DNA of 64,000 nucleotides from Epithemia pelagica (taxonomy: Eukaryota > Bacillariophyta > Bacillariophyceae > Surirellales > Surirellaceae). The notes under the pieces were generated by a model. That model was not told the DNA's origin, did no database searches, and worked only from the letters and a program-made list of their open reading frames with translations. Position 1 is the first letter of the stretch; every line of letters begins with the position of its first letter. Below, piece by piece: positions 23,190 through 35,828 of this stretch. The DNA lies in contig OX337234.1 of NCBI GenBank assembly GCA_946965045.2, forward strand, positions 930,001-994,000, in the 5' to 3' direction. The position numbers and the translations under genes are program-made.

Positions 23190-23828
23190 CGACGAAATAT
23201 AACACAATGATGAGTCATTGTGCGCGCAAGTATCTACCCATTAGATAGATGACACGGTTTATGAAAGGATTGTAAACCATTATACCAACAACAGAAATAC
23301 AATAATAGAAAGACTCAAACCCTGATATTGGGCTGGGTGACCGAGGATTGGGAGGTGACTGTGTATAGCAAATGAGTGAGGTTGTCTAGAGCAAGTTTTT
23401 CAGCAGATACAAATCCTGTTCTTTAGAGACACACATAGAAGCGCATCCATCTCTAGGATTCGTGCATAAGACGATTATAGGACCTACAACAACTACGGGC
23501 TATACCTCTATTCTATGAGTAGTAGGCACACAACTTCGTCCTTCTTACTTGAGGGTGGCGTCAATGATAAAGATTGTTGAAACAAAAAGTGTTTGTTGCT
23601 GGACCTCGGGTTGTCGATGATGTATGCGAGGCACTCGGCATTCCTTGCCATCCCACTGACGGTGGTGTGAAAATGCTGAAGACCGACCGGGACAACATGG
23701 ATGTTAACCGTTTCGTTTTGGAAAATCAGCACGAACACCTTAGTAACACCACACACGTATTCATGCTCCATGATCTTCTGTCGTTGAGTTTCAAAAAGAT
23801 TCTTCCTCAAACTTCCGCACCTTCGAAC
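23190..23828. other. Intergenic region shared with 39955-40594
   Basis: No gene. The stretch between copy A and the Crinkler-type gene is nearly identical to the one after copy C. The duplication unit therefore includes the cryptochrome gene, this spacer and the Crinkler-type gene. Confidence 0.6.
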
Positions 23829-26800
23829 CTAGTTCTCCTCCTCCTCCTCCTCCTCGGCATCACGGAGTTGAAATGTGGATATGGTCGGTTCCAACATTTC
23901 ACGAAACCAAACACGGGCGTGCTTGTAATGTGGAATAGGGAATTCTGCATTACGCGGTGCGCGGAAGCTACACGCCATGATGCGATCACCTAGAGATATT
24001 GTTGCCGATGGATGATCTTGCCGTAATCTTGTCTCCAACAGACTGCGCAGGGCCTCCAAACCAGTGTAAGAGTATCCAGCTTTACCAACTTTGGGGCTGG
24101 AATCGTTGTTTTGAAATGAAATTCCGAGGGCCGCCCACCAGGATTTGATTTCTTCTGAACTCTCCTTTTTCTGATGATGTTTGCATTGAATCGTCACTAG
24201 CTCACCCGTCTTGCTGTTGTTGTCGAAAAGAAGAGCAAGGACATCCCCACCTTGTGCAGAAGCTGTTCCTTGGGAAAAGACAATGCACTCCCGACCATCT
24301 TCTTGCCCGACCGAAAGGTTATGCAGCTCCATCTCCGATTGCTTTGCTAGCTTCTTTTTCAGATCATTGATAACCGCGTCGGTAATAATGTCATCACCTT
24401 TGTTGGACATGGGAGGCCATGCATAACGTAGCGTGACACGCCGCGAACGATATCCTTAAATTTCCATTAAACGCTGGTAATGTAAAGCTGTCAACTCTTC
24501 AAACTCATTGCCAAATGAAGGTCGGATAGGACAGGTTAAACCAAAACAGGACATGTATTTGAGAGCTGCTGAGGTACCGAACTTGAGAACAAGGCCCACT
24601 TGGAAGATCTCGTTTGAAGGCTTTCTGAGTTCTTTCATTTTCTCTAGCTCAATCTGTCGAATTCTCGAGACAGTTGCGTGTTCTCTCAGTGGTGGTCCAA
24701 TCGCCGTCGATAGATGATACACAAAGGATTCTGCCAACAACTCATCACGCCTTCGTGAGGACAAGTCACCCACCGTATTCTGGGTGACATAGAACCTGAC
24801 CCCGTAATCCATGAGTGGGCCGAACGATGCGATTGCCTTCAGTCTTTCCTCGTATCGCCTTTTCTTCGTTTGAGGATCAAAGTTACCGTCGACTGAGTGA
24901 AAACCTTGTCGAAGAACGGGGAGGATCCCTCTAAAGAGCATTCTTGAGTTGGTCTGGAGAACTCGAGAGAACAGCCCGTTGGATACTGCCCGACTTATTT
25001 CTGGTTTTATCACGCCTGTCTTTTCCAGATGCTGCAGATCTGGTCCTTTCATTCGAATTAGCCTACTATAGGCAGGGTTTGTTCCTACCTGATTGCCATC
25101 ACGGATTAAATCCAAACCAGTGCCCACCAGGACAAGAATGATATGTTGCTTGACTAAACCATTCATCTCGCGGTACGTCTGCCTCACAGTGTCAATCAAG
25201 CCCTCGACCAGATCAATATCCGTTGCCTCGTCAAGAATCAGTGCAACCTTACTTGGCAATGCATCACTCGACCAACAACCCTCGCTCCATGATCGGGCGT
25301 TTGCATCGCCTTGACAAAATTTCTTGAAAGCTTGTTTGAGAATCTCCCTCGCCCAGTTGTTTCGTGATACGTTTAGCTTGGTCTTCAAGCTATAGATGAC
25401 ATCAATATGATTGCTGCTCTTTTCTTTGTGAACGTTTAGGACCCCCTGCAAAAACTTATGTATGCGTGGAAACTCATTGTTTGGTTTCCTGGGGTAAATC
25501 TCGGAAACATCGGTCCTCTTGCCCTCTTCTTTCTCCTCCTTGTTGCTTTCTTCGTCGCCTTTTTTGTCCTCTCCCTCGTTCTCCCTTTGGTTTTTACTCA
25601 TGCGTAGCAACATGTATAATGGGATAAAACCACGCTCCATTGATTCAAGGCAAGAAAATACAGATTTACCACTGCCGCTTTCTCCGGCCACCACCAACGC
25701 ATACGATTTGTCGTTTTGGATGTTGCTGTCTAGATTGTCAAATTCATTGACGCCATGAACTTGTACGTATGTCCTTCTTGTGGGGAGAACGCCGTTCATA
25801 TCTCTATCTTGGATAGGTTGGAGCTGCGCCTCGCAAAATTTCTTGAATTCGTCCCTGTTTCCCTTGATTCGACCCAGTGCCTTGTCGGCGGTGTACCTGG
25901 TGTACTCGTTTCTGTCTTGGTAGTAAGTCTACTTTAACAGCTGAGGGTGGACGAGGAGGAGCTAGGGTGTGAGGAGTGGCAAAACTCCGAGAAGGGCAAT
26001 AGCGACGAGGAGTGGACTGCCCCTGTGAGATCCGCTTAAGCGGATCGAGGGGGCAGTCCACGACGAGAAGCTATTGCCCGACGAGGAGTTAAGCCACGAG
26101 GAGCGCCCTGCGACGAGGAGTCCCCCGGAGCTTTTAAAGTATGTTAGCTTCCTTTGTCACGAGGAGTCGTGCCAGCGCACCCTAGGTAATTTTCGGTCTT
26201 CCTAAGTGATCGGTTCTCTGAATGGATACTTAGTAGTCGTGAGCCTAATTAGTTTTATACAATTAAGCTTGCCCTACTTTCGATAGGGCACTAGGTAATC
26301 TTAATTGTTTTTAAATAACCGCGTCACCTAAGTGACCTCATCCGATTCTATCGGATGATTTATAACGCTTTATGTCTAAGTATCATTTGTCTCACAATTA
26401 TTGGATGCCAATCAAACTCCGAGGCGTGCTTGTTGCATAAATACTCGTAGTGTGACAGAATACTTAGATCTTCCATCCCCCACTCCTCTCGCGACCCGAC
26501 CACGAGCGACACAAGACAACACATAACACAGCAGCATGCACCAACACAATGGGAACTCCTACACAACACTAGAATAGAAAATCTAAGTACAGTAATTTTT
26601 GGGGCTTAGGTAGTGGGAGTCTGGGGAGTGACTTACTCCTCAGTGAGTGCTCAGTGAGTGGGGAAGGGTAGGACGACGAGTGATAAAGGTAGAAGAGAAC
26701 TATGTCACGGCTCTCAAAATTTACTTGCAAATCCTTTCCTTCGACGGCCGAATCGGTTGCCGCCGCCAAGAGTTCATCTGGTGACCCATATTCCTTTGCT

Positions 26801-27390
26801 ACAAAGATATGTCTCCAGTCAACATTAACGGAATCCAGATTCATCCACTTTTTATCCTCCACCAGAGCATTCAACACATACTCTAGAAAATCTGGGTAAC
26901 TCAAGGGTTGGTCGTCGTTTGCTTTGCTGTGAACATTTACGTCACTGTCACTGGCACTGCTGCAGCTGCTGTTGCCCTCATTGTCGATGCTACGACTATC
27001 GATAACATTGGCAATGTCGGCGTCTCGATTTTGAATCAATTTTCCCAGCAAGGAATACTCGTCGACACTGAGGAGTGCTTGCGCAGCATCAAGCTCTTTT
27101 TTCAGTGCCCCTGATTCTTTATCCGGTTCTTCTTTTTCTTGTTGTTGTTGTGCAAGGGACGACGACAAGATTCCCAGATTCCTCCTCCTTGGGACCAAGA
27201 CGGTCGTCGTCGTGGAACCAGATGGGGAAAATGCTTCCACCCCCCAACAAGCATTGTTTGGAACAATCGCCCACACGGCCACTACAACCACGGCCCAGAT
27301 CCATGGAGGAACCATCCTACGAGCAGTAGTAGAACGCTGCCGGCGTCGCGTCATGGTCGAATCTCGAGACACGTCCATTCTCTTCTTCAT
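23829..27390 (-). pseudogene. Crinkler-type NTPase-nuclease, broken copy with presequence
   Basis: The ATG at 27390 gives an arginine-rich start, a hydrophobic stretch (WIWAVVVVAVWAIV) and then VEAFSPSG, resembling a diatom signal peptide followed by the phenylalanine of plastid transit peptides. From 'DKESGAL' on, the protein matches the intact copy at 40595-43162. A 764-bp insertion (25924-26687) splits the coding region. Downstream lie a P-loop (GESGSGKS), a Walker-B strand (ALILDEATD), a TAA in place of a CAA codon near 24458, and the C-terminal nuclease-like domain (GGDVLALLFD, then TIQCKHH). The presequence is absent from the intact copy, so the 5' end was acquired or exchanged. Crinkler identity is by domain layout. 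Confidence 0.6.
25924..26687. mobile_element. 764-bp insertion with strong palindromes
   Basis: Flanked by GGTAG on both sides (25919-25923 and 26688-26692), which is present once at the matching place in the intact gene apart from base changes. The ends are not inverted repeats and do not have the TG/CA of LTRs. Inside, a nested palindrome spans about 26000-26075: arms GGGCAATAGC, TGGACTGCCCC and a perfect 18-bp centre GATCCGCTTAAGCGGATC. CGACGAGGAG-type motifs repeat six times nearby, and small hairpins lie near 26270 and 26345. No coding region. Type of element unknown. Confidence 0.6.
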
Positions 27391-27538
27391 GATCGAACAA
27401 AAAAGAGATGACAACAACAAAAACAATCGTTTGATACAATTGCCTGCTGTCGCCCAGTTTGGTATAGCGTGTGTTGTTGGTTAGAGAGGGAGAAGACTCT
27501 CTCTCTGGTTGATTGGGTGGAGGTGGAGGAAGCGGTCT

Positions 27539-27585
27539 CTCCGTAGTCCGCAGTCCGTAGTCCGTTGTCCGTAGTCGCTAAGGTA
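27539..27585. repeat. Short tandem repeat of TAGTCCGT
   Basis: Four to five degenerate copies of an 8-9-base unit. A single TAGTCCGTAGGCGGAG also lies at the right edge of both Element A copies. Confidence 0.5.
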
Positions 27586-27690
27586 GTCGGATGTGCGATA
27601 AGTGTTGAAGAAGACAGCAAACAAAGTAGGAGTAAACATTGACCGAGGAACACGTCAGGAAGTTGGTCCATGGGGGGTGACAAGTAGGTA

Positions 27691-28173
27691 AGGGCTGGGT
27701 GCACCGATTTGGTGTCTTCTCGGTCTGACCGCCCGTACGTCAAATTGACGTGTTTTGTGGGGGAGATGTCATCACATTTTAGTCGCACATCAAATTTACA
27801 GAACTAATTGAGACAAACCTAGGATACTCTTTGTAGATGCCTTATGGACCTGAGGTTCAATTTGTCTCATCTACCTCCCAAAAATGAGCATGCTACGGCC
27901 ATTTTTGGAAGACCTTTGCTGTTTGAAGGAATATCTTACGAACGCTACAATCAAACTCAGTGAAACTTCGCCCAACCCTCGGTTGAGAGATGATGGATCT
28001 TCTACTTTGCGTAGAAGACCCACAATCAACTGAGGGTTGGATGAAGACAGGTACCGTCATGGTGCAAGTGGTGGATGCGGAGCTTTTTTCTGCAGGTTCC
28101 GGCACATTTCGCATGTGAATTTGACGTACGGGCGGTCAGACCGAGAAGACACCAAATCGGTGCACCCAGCCCT
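27691..28173. mobile_element. 483-bp MITE with 56-bp perfect inverted ends
   Basis: The ends, beginning AGGGCTGGGTGCACCG, are perfectly inverted over 56 bp and flanked by TA (27689-27690 and 28174-28175). Inner inverted repeats occur as well (around 27808/27856 with GAGACAAAC, and 27970/28030 with CAACCCTC). No coding capacity. TA target and short size point to a non-autonomous Tc1/mariner-type element. The pogo element in this window has different ends and would not be its source. Confidence 0.8.
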
Positions 28174-29131
<958 letters not shown>

Positions 29132-29199
29132 ACGAGATACGATACACACGAGCATACGTACCGACGCTGGTTCCGAGGGTTTGTTGGGATGTCGTCATC

Positions 29200-29616
29200 G
29201 ATGGAGGAGGAGGAGGAGGAGGAGGAGAAGAAGAAGAAGAAGAATCAGACAAGTGTTGGTCTCGTTGGATTCCGGTGGACCGCCCCAACAGTAGTGGTCC
29301 AATGAGAATAACAGGACGACGGATGGAAGGAATCCAACCTGGGCCATCGTCGTTGTCGCTGCTGTCGTGGATGGGCGTGGATTGGTGCATCCACGACGAG
29401 TAGTGGCACAAAACAACAACAAGTCGTCGTCGTCGTCCTTCTGGTCCAGGTACCTGTACCACACAGAATCATGTTGTTGTTGTTCTTCTTGTGCCATGAT
29501 TCTGGTGTACTAGTAAGGATTCTCCTGTGGTGTCCGGCGAATCCCCGAATAATACTCCTACTACTCGTCCAGCATGCGGCCATTGATTGGAGGAGTGCCG
29601 GAAAGACATGACGCAT
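29200..29616 (-). pseudogene. N-terminal remnant of the gene at 35829-37136
   Basis: The ATG at 29616 and about 125 residues match the start of the gene upstream of copy C (ALLQSMAACWTSSRS, then SCYSHW and AVHRNPTRPT). Similarity stops where the GAA/GGA run and the microsatellite begin. The remnant is divergent from cryptochrome copy B, as its counterpart is from copy C. This shows that the duplicated unit included both genes and that this copy lost the rest. Confidence 0.7.
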
Positions 29617-30133
29617 GGTCCGTCTCCTTTGTTGTGGTGAAGAAGCACAAAAAGATCCCACAACAAAACGATTGCAATGGGCGGTCGAGAAATGGTTCCG
29701 AATCCACACGAAACGCGGCCTAGAAGCGGTCAGAGTGCGAATAAGCGCCGGCCGGTCACCACGAGTGAGAGGGTCGGTCGCACAAACAGACATTCGGAAG
29801 AACACCACGCACGCAGACACATAATGACAAAGCGAGAATGAGACAGCGCATTTCAAGAGCAGAACAACATGGCAATGACCCCTAAATGGGAAATGTGTTG
29901 TTGCATTTCACGAAACAGCCACGACGACAAGGACAAGTGAAACGAAGTCTTTGGCACACCCTGTATTTTACGCCTGCGGAAGAAGAAGAAGAAGACGAAC
30001 ATCTGTCAAAGTGTGGAAGCCATTCGTGACAACAACAGCAGCATCCACTGTGAGTTGCCTCTCGCTCCTCTCGGGTCGATCGTCGTACTTGAGAACCACC
30101 ACCACAAGGCGAACCGCCGTGTGGCAGACCACC

Positions 30134-32453
30134 ATGGGGACAAAAACGACAATAACGGAGAAGCAATATGACTTGTCCATTCATTGGTTTCGCAATGGAT
30201 TGCGTCTGCACGACAATCCCTCTCTATTGGCGGCCAGTCAATCGTCCCACTCCGTCTTGCCCTTGGTCGTGATTGATCCGGAAGCGCCCTTTGCACAAAC
30301 CACACATCGTCGGGCCGGAATCCTGCGTGCCAATTTTGTCTTGGAAAGTTTGCACGCATTGAATACCCAACTGCAACAACAACAACAGCAATTGTGCGTC
30401 GTTCTGGGAGATCCCCGAGAGGTTATTCCTCAAGTGGTGCAAGCCTTGAGTGCGCAAGCCTTGTTTTACGAAAAGGACATGGCCGCTCCCGTACGGGCCC
30501 TCGATCGACAAGTCCGTCAACACGTTCAGAAACTATCGTGTGACATTCGAGCCTTTGATTCTCAAACCTTGTTTCCGGTCGACACGTATTTGAGCAACTG
30601 CAAACAACAGGTACGTCGTTGGTTGTCGGGTTTGGAAATGGGAAAGCAACGATTCCCAATTGTGCAAGAAGGACGATATACTTGTGCAAGAAGGACGATG
30701 TACCAACACAGTCTTGTTTGTTTCAACCGGCATCTCTCTCGCTGGCTCGCTCGACAATGATGAGGATTGCAGGTCGCTCCATCCACCTATGGTGGCTTTA
30801 CCAAAATTTTTCAAAGGCTGACGGTCCCTCCCGAGGTGGAACCCGTGACCCAGCTGCCCCCTCCTCCGAGTCGGGACGTGTTGAGTTCCAAACTAGGCTT
30901 CCTCCTTCATGGCTCATCTGACACAACGAACAAGGAGAATAATGCCTTTGCCATTCCTTCCTTGACCGCTTTGGGATATACTAGTGCGGAACAGCAGGAG
31001 GATGGATTGCAACACCGCGGCAAGGGTGGTATCGACTTTATGGGTGGAGAAACGGCTGGTCTACAACTTTTGGAGACCATGATGCAACGTCATCAATGGG
31101 TCGCCACGTTTGAAAAACCCAAGACAAGTCCCAATGCCTTGACGGTCGATACGACTGGCTTGAGTCCTTGTAAGTGACAACCGAACCGAAGGAATCCACT
31201 GCACCATGTGTGTGTGCACGCGCCGTACGTCCCCTCATGCTCCTGGCGTTTCACTTGTGTGTGTGTGCGTTTCCACTGTCTGTGTATTCTATTCTAGATG
31301 TCAAACATGGCTGTGTGTCACCCCGTCGCTTTTTTCATGCCCTATCGGCCGTCTATACCAAGTTTCCCGCCCGGGAACGATCCAAACCCCCCGTCTCCTT
31401 GCATGGTCAACTCCTGTGGCGCGAATACAACTATTTAATGGGCTACAGTACCCCGAATTTTGATCAAATGGTGGACAATCCCGTGGCGCGTCAAATTCCC
31501 TGGGACAATGATCCCGCCTTGCTCCAGGCGTGGCGGAATTCGCAAACGGGATATCCTTTTATCGATGCCATCATGACGCAACTTCGGGAAACGGGATGGA
31601 TTCATCATTTGGCACGACATGCCGTGGCATGCTTTTTGACCCGAGGGGATTTGTGGCAATCTTGGGTACGTGCCGTAGTATAGTATGGTTGGTTCGTTTC
31701 GTTTCGGGTTGGTATATCTGCTGCATAACCTATTATGCGACGCATGATTGCCCTCGCATATAATAGGATTGTACGACCACACTCTCACTTATCTCTTGTC
31801 TCTCGTCGTCACACACAGGAAAAGGGAGCAGAAGTCTTTGAAGAATTGTTAATTGATGCCGATTGGAGTATTAACAATTTCAATTGGCAATGGCTGTCGT
31901 GTACCGCACACTTTTATCAGTACTTTCGCTGTTATAGCCCCGTGGCCTTTGGCAAAAAGACGGATCCGTAAGTATACCGCCGGAGAGGCAGATTTGGAGT
32001 AGTCCTGGTCCCAAAGTTTTTCTTGATGTCGCTTCTCACCACAAATCACAACAACAATACGACAGGAATGGCAATTACATTCGCAAATGGCTCCCTCAAT
32101 TCAAGAACATGCCCAAAGCGTTTATCTATACACCGTGGGAGGCACCTATTGAGGTACAACGGAAATGCGGTGTTGTCATTGGAAAGGATTATCCACCGCC
32201 CATTGTAAGTCTCTCTTGTCGTTGTTGTTGTTGCTTCTCGTTGGGGGCTTGGGTCGGCACACTGTTCTGACACGTTTCATGGTTCGACCGGCTCACAAAC
32301 AAACATTAGGTGGATCACAGTGTCATTTCCAAGGCCAATATGGGCCGTATGAAACAAGCCTTCGACCAACAAAACGGCGCCATTGCTGCTCCATCCGCCG
32401 CTCCGAGAGAACCAGCACGAAACGAATCGGGCCGCAAACGACGGAGAGCGTGA
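30134..32453 (+). CDS. Animal-type cryptochrome/photolyase (CPF1-like), intact copy B
   Basis: Six exons: 30134-30610, 30773-31169, 31298-31665, 31819-31967, 32066-32204 and 32310-32453, all with GT-AG introns, give 557 residues. The N-terminal half is the photolyase antenna fold ([19 protein letters not shown]). The C-terminal half is the FAD-binding part with [20 protein letters not shown], whose two histidines (about 395 and 399) are those used by (6-4) photolyases, and [16 protein letters not shown]. Diatom CPF1 proteins repair (6-4) photoproducts and also act in blue-light signalling; which applies here cannot be told. The tail is basic (SGRKRRR), fitting nuclear import. I chose the ATG at 30134 (ACCATGG) because upstream starts in this frame are not ATG. 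Confidence 0.93.
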
Positions 32454-33527
32454 CGACGAAATATATATAACGCAATGCTGAGTCATTGTGCGCGTAAACG
32501 TATTTATAGATCTATGACGCGGGCTTGGAAAGGATTCAAGAATCTCATCATGGACTTGAATCCATACTTTGTTTTTGTCGATCCAGCACACATGGCCAAC
32601 AGTTGCTTGGCCGCTCACTTGGACTGGCCAGCAGCGGTGTTTGCAGCAATCCACGCGTTTCTCCTCCCCCAAACAAGAGAGAGAACCTGCTGTGGGTAAC
32701 ATGCACGCCATTCAAAGGTTTCTCGGCCCTTTACTAATAAAACGATAGACATTGTGCTCTCATGGGACGAGCAAGAGAAAGTCTATATAGAGAGCGTTCT
32801 GGACAAAGGCTCGACGAGAAGAAGCACTAGTATAGGAGTGGCTACTTAGATCGTCTTTCAAGACAAGCAGTCTAGTCTAATACGTGTAGAGTGCCTCTTT
32901 CGATGTGTTTGTTGAGATAGTCTACTCCTTTTATAGGAATAGATACCATAGAATATATATGCATCTGGATGCCTTTTGAATCCAGTCCGTAGTTCACGCG
33001 CAGTCTTCGAGCGACTGATCCATGACGGAGGGTATCTTTTTCGCAGTTCCGATTCTTTGAGAACAACACATAACGTCGATCATCGGGATCAGATTCTCTT
33101 TTACACAAGTCCGGAAGTTCACTTTGCAAACCAAAAACCAATCCACCTCTGACAGTCTCCGTTCATGGCTCGACACCTAGCAACCAGTTCTATATACTGC
33201 ATTCTATCCGTACCTCGCGCTATACTGACCTTTTACCTACCTAGGTAGTGTCAGTATTTTTTAAATTGTTAATCCGCGCTTGCGTGTCACGTATACACAC
33301 CCGGCGCGTCGGTCGTCGGTCACATCCGAGATCTTGTTTCACGCCCTAGAGTGGTGGTGAGAAAGATATAGTCTGTTCGTCAGAGATTTCACACCAATGC
33401 GCGACCAGATTCTTACCCCCGTTTGGGAGTAGATCGTGTGTTCCCGCACTCTCGGAACTTTTAGGAAGAGCTCAGAGCTCTCTCTTCTCGAGTTCAGCAT
33501 TGTTGGAAGGATAAGAAAATCGACACA
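32454..33527. other. No gene recognised
   Basis: About 1.07 kb after copy B with no supported gene. The first part is related to sequence after the other copies only up to the stop codon. The downstream half is presumably the promoter of the zinc-finger gene. Confidence 0.45.
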
Positions 33528-34205
33528 ATGGTGGGTGTTGGACCAGAGGATGCTATAGCGTCGTTTATGAAGACCAATGGCAATGGACTTCGCAAGCGAG
33601 TTTCCCCAGTTCGTACCAGCAGCGATGGCGTCAAATACAAATTTTGTTATCTGTGCAAGACTAAATACAAGGAATCAGAAGATCACGAAAAATCGTATCA
33701 ACACGAGCTCTGCGGCCGGAAAGTATCGGCTCGTATGAACACGATTCTTCAAGTTCGTGATGACGCTCGGTTCCTACCTTCAAATATTGAGAGAAGCTTG
33801 TCTCCAAACGGTCCATGGAGCAAAGAAATATACGCGATGATCGGACTAGCCATCATGGAGGAGGATCGAATGATAATCGAAGACGCCAAGGACCTGTTAG
33901 ACTACTACAAGGACTTGGAACGTATCTCACTATTGGAATTGGCGGTTTGGAAATTTGCTTGTTTCACTATGGACCCCCCCGAAAAATCAAGGGGAGATGA
34001 AATCCAGTGACGATTGGAGGCGTTGGTATGCGAACGGGTGGAAGGAACACAAAAGAGTTTCGTTCGGTGTAACCAAGTTGTCATTATGATGAAAGCCATT
34101 GTCCCATTTCTCCTAGACATCGAATTCAATGAAGACACGGATGAATCGGAGAATGAGGAACCTGGGAACGATGAAGCACAAGTGAATAACCGGGGAACGA
34201 TCTAG
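33528..34205 (+). pseudogene. Small zinc-finger protein with one in-frame stop
   Basis: The ATG at 33528 opens a frame of 225 codons that is interrupted only by a TGA at 34008-34010. A C2H2-like finger (CYLCKTKYKES, then HEKSYQHELC) lies at about residues 43-65, and conserved-looking text follows (PWSKEIYAMIGLAIMEEDRM). After the stop the frame continues with an acidic tail (DTDESENEEP). The stop could arise from CGA by one C-to-T change. Either the tail is non-essential and the gene makes 160 residues, or the gene is dead. I do not recognise the family. Confidence 0.5.
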
Positions 34206-34427
34206 TAGTGGACAACGAGCACTTTCGTTGGAAAGTGTGGAGAGTTTGTCTCGGGAATGTATAGAATGCAGAACCTAAACTGTATCTTGTTGGGATGTGC
34301 ATATCATGTGATAACCCTCTACAAGACTTTTTGCTCTTGGTGTCCACTTTGTCTTGATCTTTGCCAGTATCATTATGCCGGGTCCCGCCAAGTTCGCGAA
34401 TAGCCCGTTTCTGCATGCCTGAAGTGA

Positions 34428-34700
34428 ATGATGGAGTCATTCCATCAACCCATCTTTGTGTTGGTTTGGTTTGGTTCCCTCTTGGCCATTGTGGGATTGG
34501 CCTTGATCACCATGATTTCATCATGGCTGTTCTTTGGGATCGACGAAGACTCGTCGACCATGCTGACCGAGGTCCTTTTGATTCTGACTACCACTGGAAT
34601 GCGGCCGTCAAGATTGTTCGAACGAGATCATTTTGAACAATGGAGACGTGGCGTAAGAAGGAAGGAACTAGAGACAACTGACTTGAAACAATATTCTTGA
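34428..34700 (+). CDS. Possible small membrane protein
   Basis: A 90-residue frame beginning with ATGATGGAG has a strongly hydrophobic stretch at about residues 8-36 (FVLVWFGSLLAIVGLALITM), then an acidic segment and a basic tail. It does not overlap the recognisable part of the fragment on the other strand. There is no family match and no other support, so it may be chance. Confidence 0.25.
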   Translation: MMESFHQPIFVLVWFGSLLAIVGLALITMISSWLFFGIDEDSSTMLTEVLLILTTTGMRPSRLFERDHFEQWRRGVRRKELETTDLKQYS

Positions 34701-34769
34701 TGAGTGAGTTGATCTCTTTGTGCTCTCTTTCTCTCGTCTCTCTGGATTGTGTCCATGATGGGAGACTCG

Positions 34770-35166
34770 ACACGAGAAAATCCACCAAGACCGATTTGAG
34801 TTTGGTTTGTCCCGATTTGAAATCGTCGCCGCCAATCAAGACGCCATGTCGTTCGGCCAATTGAACGACGCCGGGAACCAAGGTATTTTGGGGCGACCCA
34901 TTGACAAAGGGGGCCTGTTCCAAAATGGAGGCAATGGCAAACAAGGTGGACGGACTCACTTCCGTATCGTTGCCTTGTTCCAAGGCTTGCAACAAGTGAT
35001 CGGCGGTATCATGAACGCCCGGTTGAATTTCACAAAAACGTTCGGTATTGGCCGTCCACACAACCGTGACATGATCCAAGTCATGTTGGGCCTTGAACTG
35101 GGCAATGTCGCGTCGAATGTGTTGGACTTTTTCCCATTTGGTCATGTCCGGTGGCAATACGTTCGT
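34770..35166 (-). pseudogene. myo-Inositol-1-phosphate synthase internal fragment
   Basis: About 130 residues match the C-terminal half of the enzyme that turns glucose-6-phosphate into inositol-1-phosphate: VVWTANTERF, SPSTLFAIASILEQAPFVNG, SPQNTLVPG, and the catalytic GGDDFKSGQTKLKSVLVDF. The match ends abruptly on both sides, with no N-terminal NAD-binding part and no C-terminus nearby. It is a captured or left-over piece, since the complete enzyme has over 500 residues. Confidence 0.8.
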
Positions 35167-35219
35167 CATACCACTACTATACTTATTCGGGTCCCACGCG
35201 TGGTTCGATCATCGTCGAC

Positions 35220-35778
35220 GCAGAGACTCTCGTGTCGTCACCCAATAGATTGAGAGATGCTCGGATCGCAAGAATTTTCATTCTCGCTGTAGTCGCGACG
35301 TTGGTTTGTTGCTTGTTGAAGAGAAGCAACAGGGTCATTTGTGGGTACACGACCGACGCGAGAGGGTAAAAATCTTGCTTGGAGGCAACGACGACGAGAG
35401 GAACGAGAGCCAAGGCTTGTTGGGCATCGTGTTCGGCCTTTTCTGGTTGTCCCAATTTCAAAAAGCATGCTGCCCGAATGGCGTACACGACATCGCGTGG
35501 AAACAGACTTGATGAAGAATCGCCTAATTCGTCCGCCTTGTCGAAGCCAAACTATACAACAAAATGGCTTGTCCATATTCCCCGGCACCAAAGGCTTCAT
35601 TCCCTCGAGTCTTGTTTTGTTGACATTCATTGACAATGGCTTGCACATGCGGCAACACAACTTTTTGTACCTCTTCTTCTTCGGCTGTTGTTGTCGTGTT
35701 GTTGCTGATGGTTTGGGTCACGAGTGGATTGCCGTCCTTGTCCTGGAATTGAATCATGTCCTGTGTCATGGTAATCAC
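35220..35778 (-). pseudogene. TPR-repeat protein fragment
   Basis: Two tetratricopeptide-like units can be seen on the minus strand: NKTRGNEAFGAGEYGQAILLYS (N-terminal piece) and AIRAACFLKLGQPEKAEHDAQQALALVP (in a second frame after a break near 35550). This order, with a gap of one helix pair, is that of a TPR co-chaperone-like protein. It abuts the inositol-phosphate-synthase fragment on the same strand. The frame break and short length suggest a remnant. Confidence 0.55.
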
Positions 35779-35828
35779 ATCAAGGGTCGCGGCGACAAGG
35801 CATGGAGCGACGTTGCCTCGTCTCGAAT

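Noticed and set aside
25924-26687. An intron or a solo LTR in the Crinkler-type gene
   Set aside because: No GT-AG borders in the gene's orientation, no TG/CA termini, and the intact copy is continuous at this place.
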